A DNA stretch of 64,000 nt from Gammaproteobacteria bacterium. Lineage in GTDB: Bacteria; Pseudomonadota; Gammaproteobacteria; S012-40. A program made the position numbers and the translations under genes. The notes under the pieces are model-generated. The model saw only the letters and a list, made by a program, of their open reading frames with translations, was not told where the DNA came from and did not search any database. Of the stretch, positions 45,401-52,745 are shown piece by piece (positions within the stretch are counted from its first letter, which is position 1; each line of letters begins with the position of its first letter). The stretch spans positions 62,001 to 126,000 of the forward strand of contig JAOUMY010000002.1 in NCBI GenBank assembly GCA_029881255.1, given 5' to 3'.

Positions 45401-46692
45401 GATGCCCATGTCACAGCGTCACTACTGGTGATGACCACACCGAGATCGCCAACGGCGATATACTTTGTACCGTCGTGCGTTACGCCTCGCAAGGCCTGTG
45501 CAACACCACTGCTCTGACTGGTCCAGGTGACACCGTCACTACTGGTAGTGATAACGCCGGAGGATCCAACTGCGATCCACAATCCGTTGAGGAATTCGAC
45601 GCGCTTAAGATCACTGCTAACACCGCTGGTTCGATTGGTCCATGTCGTCAGGTCAGGACTGGTGGCGATACGCCCGGCCTTGCCAACGGCGACGTAGAGT
45701 CCAGCGTTGTATTCATGATCGTATAGCGGACTGTTTGAGTTAGCGCGCACCGTCCACGTCACGCCGTCGGTCGAACTTTCCATCACGCCCATATCGCTGC
45801 CCACTACGATGGTAGTCCCACTACTCGCAACATAACCTCGGTTGTTTAGAATGGAGCTCGACGATGTCTGGGAAGTCCATGTTGTGGCATCGGTGCTGGT
45901 GAGAATCAACGGCCCAGTAGTCCCGTCACCGGTGACGACTAGTCTGCTACCGTCTTCCACGACATCGACAAGATTTGCTGTCACGCCTGAGGTCTTTGTT
46001 GCCCACAGTGCCAACTGCGTGGGGGCTGCGGTGAGAATCTTTCCACCATTGCCGACAATGACAAACAAGCTATTTGTCGCATCGTATATAACTTTGTTCA
46101 GACTGGTCGTGACGCCTGATGTGCGTGAGGTCCATGTTGTCAGATCGGTTGATGTGAGGATTTGCCCGGCCGAACCAACTGCTACGTATGTTGTGCCGTC
46201 GAAGGCGATAGACATCAGCCAGGTCACTCCCGTATTCGAAGCAGTCCAGGTAACGGCGTCCGTCGATAACAGTATGTTGCTGGAATCCTGCAAGGTCGCT
46301 ATGAACTGCGTGCCATCATAATAAAGATCTGTCGGTTTATTCGGCATCAGATATGTACTGCTCCAGCTTGCGCCGTCGGTACTGGTGTACACAGCGCTAT
46401 AACCGGCCATGACAAACTTCGAGCCATCTGACGCGAACTGAGGCAAGGTGAGGGGACTGATATTTCTCAGCGAGGCGTCGTTCCATGTCGAGCCGTCACT
46501 GCTATACACGATGTGTCCGGCGGCACCGCCGGCGACAAACACCCCGAGTGTGGCGTCGTAGGCGACGCTAGTGATAGCCTCTCTGGGTAACTCCACAGGT
46601 CTGCGTTCCCAGTTTGCGGCGCTTACAAACTCACTACTGAGCAGCGCACCGCAAAGCACAGCAAGCGCTGTAAATCTTTTCCTTGTGTTCAT
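42433..46692 (-). CDS. giant surface protein: BNR-like propeller, seven Calx-beta-like repeats, GlyGly-CTERM-like tail
   Basis: A 1419-residue exported protein (start ATG 46692 has AGGTGG six bases upstream; an in-frame GTG at 46707 is rejected). After the signal peptide (ending FVSAANW), residues about 30-580 form WD/BNR/PSII-stability-like propeller repeats of about 43 residues (TSSDGVTWTS, VAVGSSGVI). Then come seven tandem domains of about 105 residues, each starting with an EGGATDTYTLVL-like strand, containing the SLTFTAANW-TPQTITVTAVDD core, and ending V-x-DND. A Thr/Ser/Asp-rich linker precedes a C-terminal tail: GAFNWLALLLFAPVLF and RRK, resembling GlyGly-CTERM (rhombosortase) signals. 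Predicted extracellular binding or adhesion protein. A CCCC-N6-GGGG box pair lies upstream. Confidence 0.88.
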   Translation of the reverse strand: MNTRKRFTALAVLCGALLSSEFVSAANWERRPVELPREAITSVAYDATLGVFVAGGAAGHIVYSSDGSTWNDASLRNISPLTLPQFASDGSKFVMAGYSAVYTSTDGASWSSTYLMPNKPTDLYYDGTQFIATLQDSSNILLSTDAVTWTASNTGVTWLMSIAFDGTTYVAVGSAGQILTSTDLTTWTSRTSGVTTSLNKVIYDATNSLFVIVGNGGKILTAAPTQLALWATKTSGVTANLVDVVEDGSRLVVTGDGTTGPLILTSTDATTWTSQTSSSSILNNRGYVASSGTTIVVGSDMGVMESSTDGVTWTVRANSNSPLYDHEYNAGLYVAVGKAGRIATSPDLTTWTNRTSGVSSDLKRVEFLNGLWIAVGSSGVITTSSDGVTWTSQSSGVAQALRGVTHDGTKYIAVGDLGVVITSSDAVTWASQTSGTTQTLHAIASNGTDIVASGNTGTIITSSDSGVTWTTQTAYSSRNLYALRWDGTNFNIVTRDDWRTSSDGVTWTAVSSNTYTGDVYDVHSYNGTAFFTQGDDIYTSTDGGVNVSISDGSLTADQIWSIVAGPMASTAFSNNGTLYALTGFELAQTGTTDVTEGGATDTYTLVLKAPPAADVTITPSFDSEVSVAPASLTFTAANWYTPQTITVTAVDDSIAESVYVSTISHSAASTDAAYNTAAVGSLDVNVTDNDVASVSRTESGGSTLVVEGGATDTLSIVLGSQPTANVSVSMSVGSQISLSPSTLTFTSANWSTAQTVTVSAVDDNIDEAPNMDTVTYAISSIDSSYNGYVLGATAVNVTDNDTASITVSQSGGSTTVSEGGATDTYTLVLATEPTADVSITLAGGTELGVSPASVTFTSANWSTPQTITVSANDDARVEATAVATITHTVVSTDSFYNGFALADVSATVNDNDSAGITVTETAASTSVAEGGATDSYSVVLTSEPSANVVVTPSSGGEVTLSPTSLTFTAANWNVAQGLTVTAVDDGVAEGAHTDTITHVASSTDTNYSGLGVASVTANIGDNDTVGVSVVVSGSNTVATEGASGDNYTVVLTSQPSADVVINITSTGQVTVSPASLTFTSTNWNTAQTVTVDAVDDSAIEMVHSDTISHAISSADTAYAAASAASVAVIVNDNDTPAVLLNIPAGFATDEGGASLSYTIELATQPTADVIVTLSPSSRVSVATSTLTFTTANWSTPQSVVVTPLENSVVDVTNNATIGHTVSSTDGDYNAIAVDAVSVGLVDNDILGIGLTESDDATFVDEGGVGDTYTLVLMSEPLADVTVTLTPSSRLNVSSSTVTFTPANWNTAQTVTITVTDNTVVDTVLTGTIGHSVSSTDSAYAGFMLRAVNVEMTDDDLPVASEDPATTDDTGSGDTTTDSGTETTTATKEKSSFFGAFNWLALLLFAPVLFRRKEQYSQEM
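42640..44935 (-). repeat. seven tandem ~315-bp coding repeats
   Basis: Within the giant surface protein, a unit of about 105 codons is repeated seven times; first and last residues of each unit are similar (EGGATDTYTLVL-like opening, V-x-DND end). The copies differ by many substitutions, so they are old duplications, but they remain a site where recombination could change copy number. Confidence 0.8.
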
Positions 46693-46743
46693 TGAATTCC
46701 ACCTCACATCGATAATTAATGGCTGAATTTGCCTTCCTCAGCA

Positions 46744-46808
46744 TTAATGTCGCTGCACAGGTATTATCCCGTAGCCCCATACGGGGGGTTACCCCCCCGT
46801 ATGTGGGG
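46744..46808 (-). promoter_or_regulatory. two CCCC-N6-GGGG boxes and -10 element of the giant surface protein
   Basis: CCCC-ATACGG-GGGG (46775-46788) and CCCC-GTATGT-GGGG (46795-46808) are adjacent; together they also form a near-perfect 11-bp hairpin (46778-46803). On the minus strand a -10-like CATTAA (46749-46744) follows the first box by 25 nt, and the start codon is about 90 bp from the box centre. The same arrangement is found at three other loci. Confidence 0.5.
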
Positions 46809-46873
46809 TATTAGAGGCGTATTTCAAAAGGAAAGTCTGTACAGGTAAAACTTGCAATTGTGAACTAACGGAA

Positions 46874-47287
46874 TTAATCGAGCGATTTGTGGAAACAGGT
46901 ATTATTCCAACCGGATTCAAGTCGTGTGTAGGTGATACTGGAAACGAGACGTCGTATCAGGGTCAGCCCCAGCCCGCCTTCAGCGGAACCGGAGACCGAC
47001 ATTTCTTTTTCTGCAGTCGTGGTCGAACTGATGTCAAATGCTACTCCACTGTCTTGAATACAGATATGTACATCTCGTGGATCAAATGAAATCGAGATTT
47101 TAACCTCCCCGAATTCACCCGTATAACCATGCGTAATGATATTGGTCAACCACTCATCAACGACGAGTACCAGACTGGCAGTCAGTTCCTCATCGAGACC
47201 ATGCGCCAGCAGCGTATCATTGACGTACTGGCGCATATCATGAAGATCGTCCAGACCTATCTGTCTTTCCAGGCTGGTAGATAACAT
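46874..47287 (-). CDS. RsbW/SpoIIAB-like anti-sigma factor ATPase
   Basis: A 137-residue GHKL-fold serine kinase/anti-sigma factor. It shows the N box VVDEWLTNIITHGY, G1 DSGVAFD and the G2 GGLGLTLIRRLVS. It would phosphorylate the STAS protein encoded 14 bp upstream and bind its sigma factor or other partner when the STAS protein is phosphorylated. It is the last of three genes (phosphatase, STAS, kinase), a complete partner-switching set. No sigma factor gene is nearby, so the target is unknown. Confidence 0.88.
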   Translation of the reverse strand: MLSTSLERQIGLDDLHDMRQYVNDTLLAHGLDEELTASLVLVVDEWLTNIITHGYTGEFGEVKISISFDPRDVHICIQDSGVAFDISSTTTAEKEMSVSGSAEGGLGLTLIRRLVSSITYTRLESGWNNTCFHKSLD

Positions 47288-47301
47288 TTTCTGTCTTATG
47301 C

Positions 47302-47655
47302 CTAGAATGAATCCAGTGCTTCATCCAGATTTGTGTATACCTGAAAGAACTGATCAAAGCCCAAGGTCTTTAAAATTCGCGCCACGGCGTCCGAAGGATT
47401 GAGTAACTTAACTGCGCCACCCTCGCCTTTGACGGCATTTGAAATGCTGTGAAATGCGCGTAGACCGGCACTTCCCATATAGCTCACACCTGACAGGTCT
47501 ACCAGGAAATTACTGGCGCCATCTGCAACCAGTTCATTTGCCCGGCTCTCAAGCTCTTTATAGTTGCTGCCATCGAGCTCGCCCTTTAGATGTAAAACAG
47601 TAACGTGTTCGCTGCCCTTTTGCTCAAGAACCGTAATATGTAAAGCAGAACTCAT
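47302..47655 (-). CDS. anti-anti-sigma factor (STAS domain)
   Basis: A 117-residue single STAS domain. Key segment: LVDLSGVSYMGSAGLRAFHSI, where the serine in MGSAG occupies the phosphorylation position of SpoIIAA/RsbV. ATG 47655 is preferred over an upstream TTG because GGGAG lies at good spacing. When dephosphorylated by the PP2C protein (47686-48933, 30 bp upstream) it would release the target of the RsbW-like kinase. Confidence 0.9.
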   Translation of the reverse strand: MSSALHITVLEQKGSEHVTVLHLKGELDGSNYKELESRANELVADGASNFLVDLSGVSYMGSAGLRAFHSISNAVKGEGGAVKLLNPSDAVARILKTLGFDQFFQVYTNLDEALDSF

Positions 47656-47685
47656 AATCACTCCCAAACGTATATGTGAATTGTC

Positions 47686-48933
47686 TTATCCATTTTGCCG
47701 ACGACCGACCGCAAGTATGGTGATGTCGTCATATTGATTCGAACTGCCGACAAATCCATTGAGAGCAGAGATAAGCTCAGACACCATGACTTTCGAGTCT
47801 GTGCCTGATTGGTGGACTATATCAAAAACCCTGTCCTCCCCAAATAGTTCGCTCTGGTTATTGCGAGCCTCGGTCAGGCCGTCACTAAAGCCTATCAACA
47901 TGTCCCCCTTGGCAAGCGTCCCTTTTGCCGTAGCATATTTGGCTTGTTCAAAAAGGCCTACCACCGGACCGGTTGTTTCCAGACGCTCGCAAGCACCATT
48001 TGTTCTACGAACAATTGGCGCCTCATGTCCTGCATTGATATACGTAAACTCACCCTTTTGGGGATCAATCAAAGCGAAGAACATCGACGCGAACATGCTA
48101 TCCCGCCCATGCGTCGTTGCCACATAATGATTCACCAGCTGAACGCTGTACACCAGAATCTCTTCATCACTGGGTTTATTGCTTGCATCGGGGCCGACGA
48201 CGTCGAATGAAAGAGCACTGGATCGCAACAGACTTCTAAAAAGTGTCATGAAAAGCGCTGCACCCACTCCCTTGTCACAAACATCGCCAACGACAACGCC
48301 AAACTTGTCGACGGATGTGATCTTGAAATAGTCATAGAAATCACCAGCAACTTCTCGTGCCGCCTGGAAATGGGCTTCAATCTCCCAGCCATCGACGTTC
48401 AGCTTTTCCGCAGGTAAAAATCCCCGCTGTATGCGTCGACCGATATCCAGCTCATGCTGGAGGAGCTTCACCTTGACCGCCCGACTGACCGCTTCGCTGA
48501 CAAACTGTGCTTCGTGATTACACAGCCCCTGTATGATTGAGCGCGCGGCATCAGGCTGATCCTTGATGGCGGCATACAGGGAGTCCTGATGAACGCTGTA
48601 GAGTACGCTATCCTTATTGGCCGTAATAGACGCCGTCCGCTGTTGTGGAGAAAGCGCCGCAATCTCACCGAACATTGCCCCTTTATCCAGGCGCGCGATA
48701 TCGACGTTGCCGTCATGGACTCTGACCTCACCTTCGACCAGGAAAAACATGGTGTCTCCCTGTTCACCTTTCTCCACGATTCGGCTACCGGCAGGGACGT
48801 TTCTGGTCTCAACCGCCTCGGCCAGACGCGTGAGCAGCGTGTCTGAGGCATATTGCAGGAAGTGTGTGCGTCGAAGATTGGCGATTTTGTCGTCTATTCT
48901 GCTGAGCTGCGGTTCTTCTATTATCTGGTCCAT
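47686..48933 (-). CDS. SpoIIE-type PP2C phosphatase with N-terminal cyclic-nucleotide-binding domain
   Basis: A 415-residue phosphatase. Residues about 20-135 form a cNMP-binding (CAP_ED) domain with the phosphate-binding cassette-like FGEIAALSPQQRTASI, including the Arg that contacts the cyclic phosphate. A linker helix leads to the SpoIIE domain (about 190-412) with metal-binding aspartates in VAGDFYDYF, VVVGDVCDKGVGAALFM, GFSDGLTEARN and the terminal QYDDITILAVGRR. ATG 48933 has GGAG upstream and is chosen over the ATG at 48960. It would dephosphorylate the STAS protein in response to cAMP, cGMP or a related ligand; this ties the module to the CRP-type system seen at 12.6 kb, which is inference. 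Confidence 0.9.
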   Translation of the reverse strand: MDQIIEEPQLSRIDDKIANLRRTHFLQYASDTLLTRLAEAVETRNVPAGSRIVEKGEQGDTMFFLVEGEVRVHDGNVDIARLDKGAMFGEIAALSPQQRTASITANKDSVLYSVHQDSLYAAIKDQPDAARSIIQGLCNHEAQFVSEAVSRAVKVKLLQHELDIGRRIQRGFLPAEKLNVDGWEIEAHFQAAREVAGDFYDYFKITSVDKFGVVVGDVCDKGVGAALFMTLFRSLLRSSALSFDVVGPDASNKPSDEEILVYSVQLVNHYVATTHGRDSMFASMFFALIDPQKGEFTYINAGHEAPIVRRTNGACERLETTGPVVGLFEQAKYATAKGTLAKGDMLIGFSDGLTEARNNQSELFGEDRVFDIVHQSGTDSKVMVSELISALNGFVGSSNQYDDITILAVGRRQNG

Positions 48934-49187
48934 CTTGACTCCATCGTTCCGGGATGACATTTGGGACCATACTCTAGAGCAGTGTCTTTATCGCAGGCTT
49001 ATGTCGAGCGAGCTATCTTATCATAAGGAATACCGGCCATCCCCCGACAAAAACTGTCCATAAACAGACTGTATGGTCTGTTGAGCTAGTCGAGGGTGAC
49101 AAACCGAATTTCGCCTCCACACTAAAGCTCAGTTTTAACGATTGCTTGAGTGCAAAAATTTCAATTAAGAAAATCTAATTGCCCTCC

Positions 49188-49231
49188 CCCCCACTCAGGG
49201 GTGCGCTCAGAAATCTGTTTGCCGACATGTA
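49188..49231 (+). promoter_or_regulatory. CCCC-N6-GGGG box and -10 element of the 49284 operon
   Basis: CCCC-CACTCA-GGGG at 49188-49201, then a -10-like CATGTA at 49226-49231 (24 nt after the box). The start codon at 49284 lies about 90 bp from the box centre. The element sits in the 350-bp divergent spacer shared with the phosphatase gene, so it could also affect that gene. Confidence 0.5.
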
Positions 49232-49283
49232 GTCATTGAGAAGTCAGCAACTATTTTATCCGAACATATAGGGAACCTTTCCA

Positions 49284-50582
49284 ATGATTAGATCTTTGAG
49301 TTTCGTAGCGATGCTATTGTCCGCGGCCACAGTGAGTGCCGCACCTCCACTTCCTGACGTCAAGGAAGCGCTGAAAATTATCAAATCCAAAAACTACCAC
49401 ATCTTTTCCGCCAAGCAGTTCAAGGTAAAGCCCGAACAATTAAAGGTGGAACTGGTGAAGCCACAGGGTGCCCAAAATGGCGTTCAGCTGGAACATTCCA
49501 AAGTTGGCAAATTGTTGACCGGCTGGCCCAAAGACCAGGCCATTATCACCTACAAATTCATCAGCCCGAAAGACAAAACAGGTCAATGGTTTGAGCAACC
49601 AATTGGCGTGCGATATATGCGCACATCCTGCCCGACAGTTGTCGAGTGCCAGTTGCTGGACGAGTGGTATGTCGCCGAGGTTTTCCAGTACTCGGTCAAT
49701 ATCCGTGGCGCAACGAGCATGGGCAACGACAGCCAGGCTGCGTATATGAGGGAGGCGCTGGAGGCCTATCGCAACGCAAAAAGCCAACCCTGGGCGGATT
49801 TAAAAAATGTGATTCGCTTCTATCCAGAGACGCTGGAATATGACGCCAAGTCGCTTAACATGAGCATGAAAGAACGTCGCTTTACGGTGGCTATGGAAGC
49901 GGATCTTGCTCGCTTCGAATCCGATGATTTTGTGTTCAAGACGATTGAAAAAACCACTATCGAAATGACTATCAATGTAGAGAAAGACAACAGTGGAAGC
50001 GAAAAGGCCACATTCAATATGGTCAAGTTCTATCCCAAGGAAAAAGGGCGTCCTGCTGGCGATGAAATGTATGAAACTTTTGAAACTGCGGGATATGAAA
50101 AACTGGCCAACGGGACTGTCAAGCGCGACTTTCCAGTCGCATCCTCCAAGGCTTTCGGTCAATTCGCAAACAACGTATTTTCCGACCTAAAGTCATTCTA
50201 TGAGGGTGGCGATGGCGCGCATGACAAACTATCTGCCTACTTTGATCCAGCCGCGCTTAGTCGACTAAGCGACGCGAAAAACAAGGCTCACGACCTCAAG
50301 GTAGAACTGGAGGTCAACGGTGATATCCAGACCAAATTCAGTAAGTACAGCGCTCTCAAAGGAAATGATAGCGACATATTCTTCGTCTTCGGTCTCCTGC
50401 ACAAAACTCGTGACAAGAAAAAGATGGTGGAACTGGGTTACTGGAAAACATCCGACCCTGTTATACAGATCGGAAAAACGGGAAGCTATCAGGAAAGACT
50501 TGGTCTGCACGCCCTTTTAAAAGACGGCAAGTGGGTAGTGAGCAAAATCAGCACTAGCACTGCACCACCTTACCTGCGCTAG
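49284..50582 (+). CDS. secreted protein of unknown function, 432 aa
   Basis: An exported protein: signal peptide about 1-20 (ending VSAAPP), no other membrane segment. The mature part is mixed alpha/beta, Lys-rich, with two cysteines (TSCPTVVECQ) likely bonded. No family was recognised. GGGAACC gives a modest ribosome-binding site. It is the first gene of a four-gene run (49284, 50599, 50978, 52109) that ends before a terminator at 52712, with a CCCC-N6-GGGG box in its promoter. It likely acts in the periplasm beside the two membrane proteins of the operon. Confidence 0.7.
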   Translation: MIRSLSFVAMLLSAATVSAAPPLPDVKEALKIIKSKNYHIFSAKQFKVKPEQLKVELVKPQGAQNGVQLEHSKVGKLLTGWPKDQAIITYKFISPKDKTGQWFEQPIGVRYMRTSCPTVVECQLLDEWYVAEVFQYSVNIRGATSMGNDSQAAYMREALEAYRNAKSQPWADLKNVIRFYPETLEYDAKSLNMSMKERRFTVAMEADLARFESDDFVFKTIEKTTIEMTINVEKDNSGSEKATFNMVKFYPKEKGRPAGDEMYETFETAGYEKLANGTVKRDFPVASSKAFGQFANNVFSDLKSFYEGGDGAHDKLSAYFDPAALSRLSDAKNKAHDLKVELEVNGDIQTKFSKYSALKGNDSDIFFVFGLLHKTRDKKKMVELGYWKTSDPVIQIGKTGSYQERLGLHALLKDGKWVVSKISTSTAPPYLR

Positions 50583-50598
50583 TTTTCAAGGGGGTATC

Positions 50599-50985
50599 AT
50601 GGAACTGTCAAAAAATGAAACCCTGGTTGGCAAGTGGGGGGTGAATTTTGTCCCCCCGCAGGCCAGCGGTATCTGGATCGTCAAACTGTTCATTACCGAC
50701 AAACGCATTTTAATGAAAGTCGAACATGATCTGTCTATCGGTGCGGCTGTGGGCACCTATGTACTCACTGGCATGGATTCCGGCGAAAACGGTAGCATTT
50801 ATGAATTAGACGTAGCCGATATCCTTTCTGTTGAGCAAACCGAAAACTTTTTCATGAAGGGCTTTAATCTGTTAATGCGCAGCGGTGAAGTATATACATT
50901 CAAGCGTGGCTTGCTCGGCGTAAACAGGATCATTAAGGCAATCGAAAGCGTAAGTCGTCGTGGAGGTCAAATAGACCGTGAATAG
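50599..50985 (+). CDS. GRAM/PH-like domain protein, 128 aa
   Basis: A small cytoplasmic protein starting 16 bp after the previous stop with an excellent ribosome-binding site (AAGGGGGT). The layout (WIVKLFITDKRILMKV, a central loop, then YELDVADILSVEQTENF and YTFKRGLLGVNRIIKAIES) is that of bacterial GRAM/PH-like domains, which bind membranes or partners. Its end overlaps the next gene by 8 bp, so the two are coupled. Role: probably a peripheral partner of the membrane protein encoded next. Confidence 0.6.
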   Translation: MELSKNETLVGKWGVNFVPPQASGIWIVKLFITDKRILMKVEHDLSIGAAVGTYVLTGMDSGENGSIYELDVADILSVEQTENFFMKGFNLLMRSGEVYTFKRGLLGVNRIIKAIESVSRRGGQIDRE

Positions 50986-52084
50986 AGGCGGAATTTATGT
51001 CGTCTTAATGACGGCATTTTTCTTTATTCTTCAAATGAGTTTTGAGATTTACTTCATTGGTAATGAAGAGTTTGAACGTACCAACAACTCCGAGTACAAG
51101 GTGGGAATCCAACAACTATTTGTCGGGCTTCTGATATTCATTTTTTCTTCCAGATGGATGTGGAAAACGTGGGACACCGACGATGGGAGCGGCATATTTG
51201 CATTCATCGTGATCCCGATGTTTCTTTATACTCCACTGGTTTCGATTCCCGGCATTACCCGCATGTGGCGTAGCTACGACGCTGACCCACTCTATTATAA
51301 AGTCTGGATCTCCTGGGGTCTGGTGATATTGCTTCTAGCCATTTTGTTTTCCCTGGAGTGGTTTGCCCTCAGGGTAAAGAATGTATTGAACGGGAACGCA
51401 TTCAGGGATACGCCTCTGCGATCGTCGCATACGAGCCTGCATCAGATATTGGAAAGGAAGAAGAACAAGAACGACCAGGGACAAAAGCAACTTGAAAAGT
51501 TGGGAGAAGAAGTAGACGGAGAGCTCCCAGACGATTTTAATCTCTATGACGGGAAACAAAGCCAACCTTCCGGCCACTTTGATATCGCCCTTTATCATTG
51601 TCAAAAGTGCGGATGCGATCTCATACTTCGCTGTCACTCATGCAATAACAATTTTGGATTTTATACCGACGGTCACGGCCTATTCTACTGTTCCCACTGT
51701 AAAAACGAACTGAAGTATGCCTGTAACAACTTCGACAGGAACCATACTCTGTCTCTGAAAAAACTTCTTGTTATCCCATCATCGTCGTATCTCAAGAGAC
51801 TCCATGACTATCTTGTCGAAGTGCGCGAGGAAATTGAGAGTCATGGCGACCAGGGATACAAATCGGCATTGCTGAATCAGGGTGAGCTCTATAAAAGCCT
51901 GTCATGGATACTGATGGTAATGCATTATCCGTCCGACAATCTCAAATATTTCTACAGCATGGGAAGTTTCTGGCAAGAGTTGCTCAAAGATACAAAGCAG
52001 ACGCTACGAGTAATGTTCTATCTCGGTGCACCAGTTGTACTGTATCTGTACGTACTTTATATGCTCACGTTTCCTGAAATATAG
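50978..52084 (+). CDS. membrane protein with zinc-ribbon motifs
   Basis: A 368-residue protein starting at GTG 50978, which overlaps the GRAM gene. About four N-terminal helices (about 7-30, 44-60, 75-95 and 108-130) are followed by a cytoplasmic region of about 210 residues holding three CxxC pairs (CQKCGC, CHSC, CSHC) spaced like one or two zinc ribbons, and a final hydrophobic pair near the end (VVLYLYVLYMLTF). This suggests a membrane-anchored zinc-ribbon protein. No family was identified. Neighbours: GRAM-like protein upstream, another membrane protein 24 bp downstream. Confidence 0.65.
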   Translation: MNRGGIYVVLMTAFFFILQMSFEIYFIGNEEFERTNNSEYKVGIQQLFVGLLIFIFSSRWMWKTWDTDDGSGIFAFIVIPMFLYTPLVSIPGITRMWRSYDADPLYYKVWISWGLVILLLAILFSLEWFALRVKNVLNGNAFRDTPLRSSHTSLHQILERKKNKNDQGQKQLEKLGEEVDGELPDDFNLYDGKQSQPSGHFDIALYHCQKCGCDLILRCHSCNNNFGFYTDGHGLFYCSHCKNELKYACNNFDRNHTLSLKKLLVIPSSSYLKRLHDYLVEVREEIESHGDQGYKSALLNQGELYKSLSWILMVMHYPSDNLKYFYSMGSFWQELLKDTKQTLRVMFYLGAPVVLYLYVLYMLTFPEI

Positions 52085-52108
52085 AAAATCCTATAGGAGT
52101 CTAACGCT

Positions 52109-52615
52109 ATGAAAAAAATCTCACCCTCCCACGAACAGATTAGAGAAGCCAATATTGAACCTAACCAGCAGGCCATGGGAAAAATGCATCCATGGTTTGT
52201 CTACGGATGTATAGTTGTCGTCGTGTTTTTCGCCGCCTATTCTTTTTACCGATATAACGTACTCGGTGAGGATATCGGGCTGGCCATGACAAGAGGGTTC
52301 AGAGAGGCGTTTTTACTTTTTACCCTGAACGCACTGTTTCTCGCGTCGACGATGGTCTTTGCGCTGATACTATTTGCCTTTTTCATCTACACTTCAATCG
52401 GGTTTTACTCAGAAGTTGAGACCGATATAGTGATGATTCTGACACTGACCGCAGTGCAGTTCGCTGCGGTATTTGGATGGAAGTATCTCATGCTCTGGTA
52501 CTTTGATTTCCAGCAATGGACGATCTTCTTCGTCAAAACCACCATCGCGCTGGCGTTCTTGCTGTTTAGCTATGACATTATTATGAACGAGCTTTCATCG
52601 TCTCCGATGTACTAG
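52109..52615 (+). CDS. inner-membrane protein, 168 aa
   Basis: A hydrophobic protein with four membrane helices (about 31-50, 71-95, 103-125 and 138-157) and a short charged N-terminus. It starts 24 bp after the zinc-ribbon membrane gene with TAGGAGTC upstream, so it belongs to the same operon. Family not recognised. It is the last gene before a bidirectional hairpin at 52712-52735. Confidence 0.6.
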   Translation: MKKISPSHEQIREANIEPNQQAMGKMHPWFVYGCIVVVVFFAAYSFYRYNVLGEDIGLAMTRGFREAFLLFTLNALFLASTMVFALILFAFFIYTSIGFYSEVETDIVMILTLTAVQFAAVFGWKYLMLWYFDFQQWTIFFVKTTIALAFLLFSYDIIMNELSSSPMY

Positions 52616-52711
52616 GGAATTTCTTGTTTTGAATTAGATGTCCAGAAAAACAGTCATATCAGAATCAATATTCGATGACGTAAGCCAAAACAATTTTTCG
52701 CACACTAAAGA

Positions 52712-52735
52712 GGCCGTCCCTTCAAAGGGACGGCC
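52712..52735. terminator. bidirectional hairpin terminator
   Basis: GGCCGTCCC (52712-52720) pairs perfectly with GGGACGGCC (52727-52735) around TTCAAA. It sits between two convergent genes (stops at 52615 and 52746) and can serve both strands; U-runs are short. Confidence 0.6.
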
Positions 52736-52745
52736 GATGTTTAGA

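Noticed and set aside
42710-46321. Several long plus-strand frames opposite the giant surface protein
   Set aside because: They are antisense shadows created by its repetitive Thr/Ser/Val coding sequence and have no initiation signals.
50633-50665. GGGGGG...CCCCCC inside the GRAM-like gene as another regulatory box
   Set aside because: Reversed orientation (G before C), ten-base spacer and inside coding sequence.
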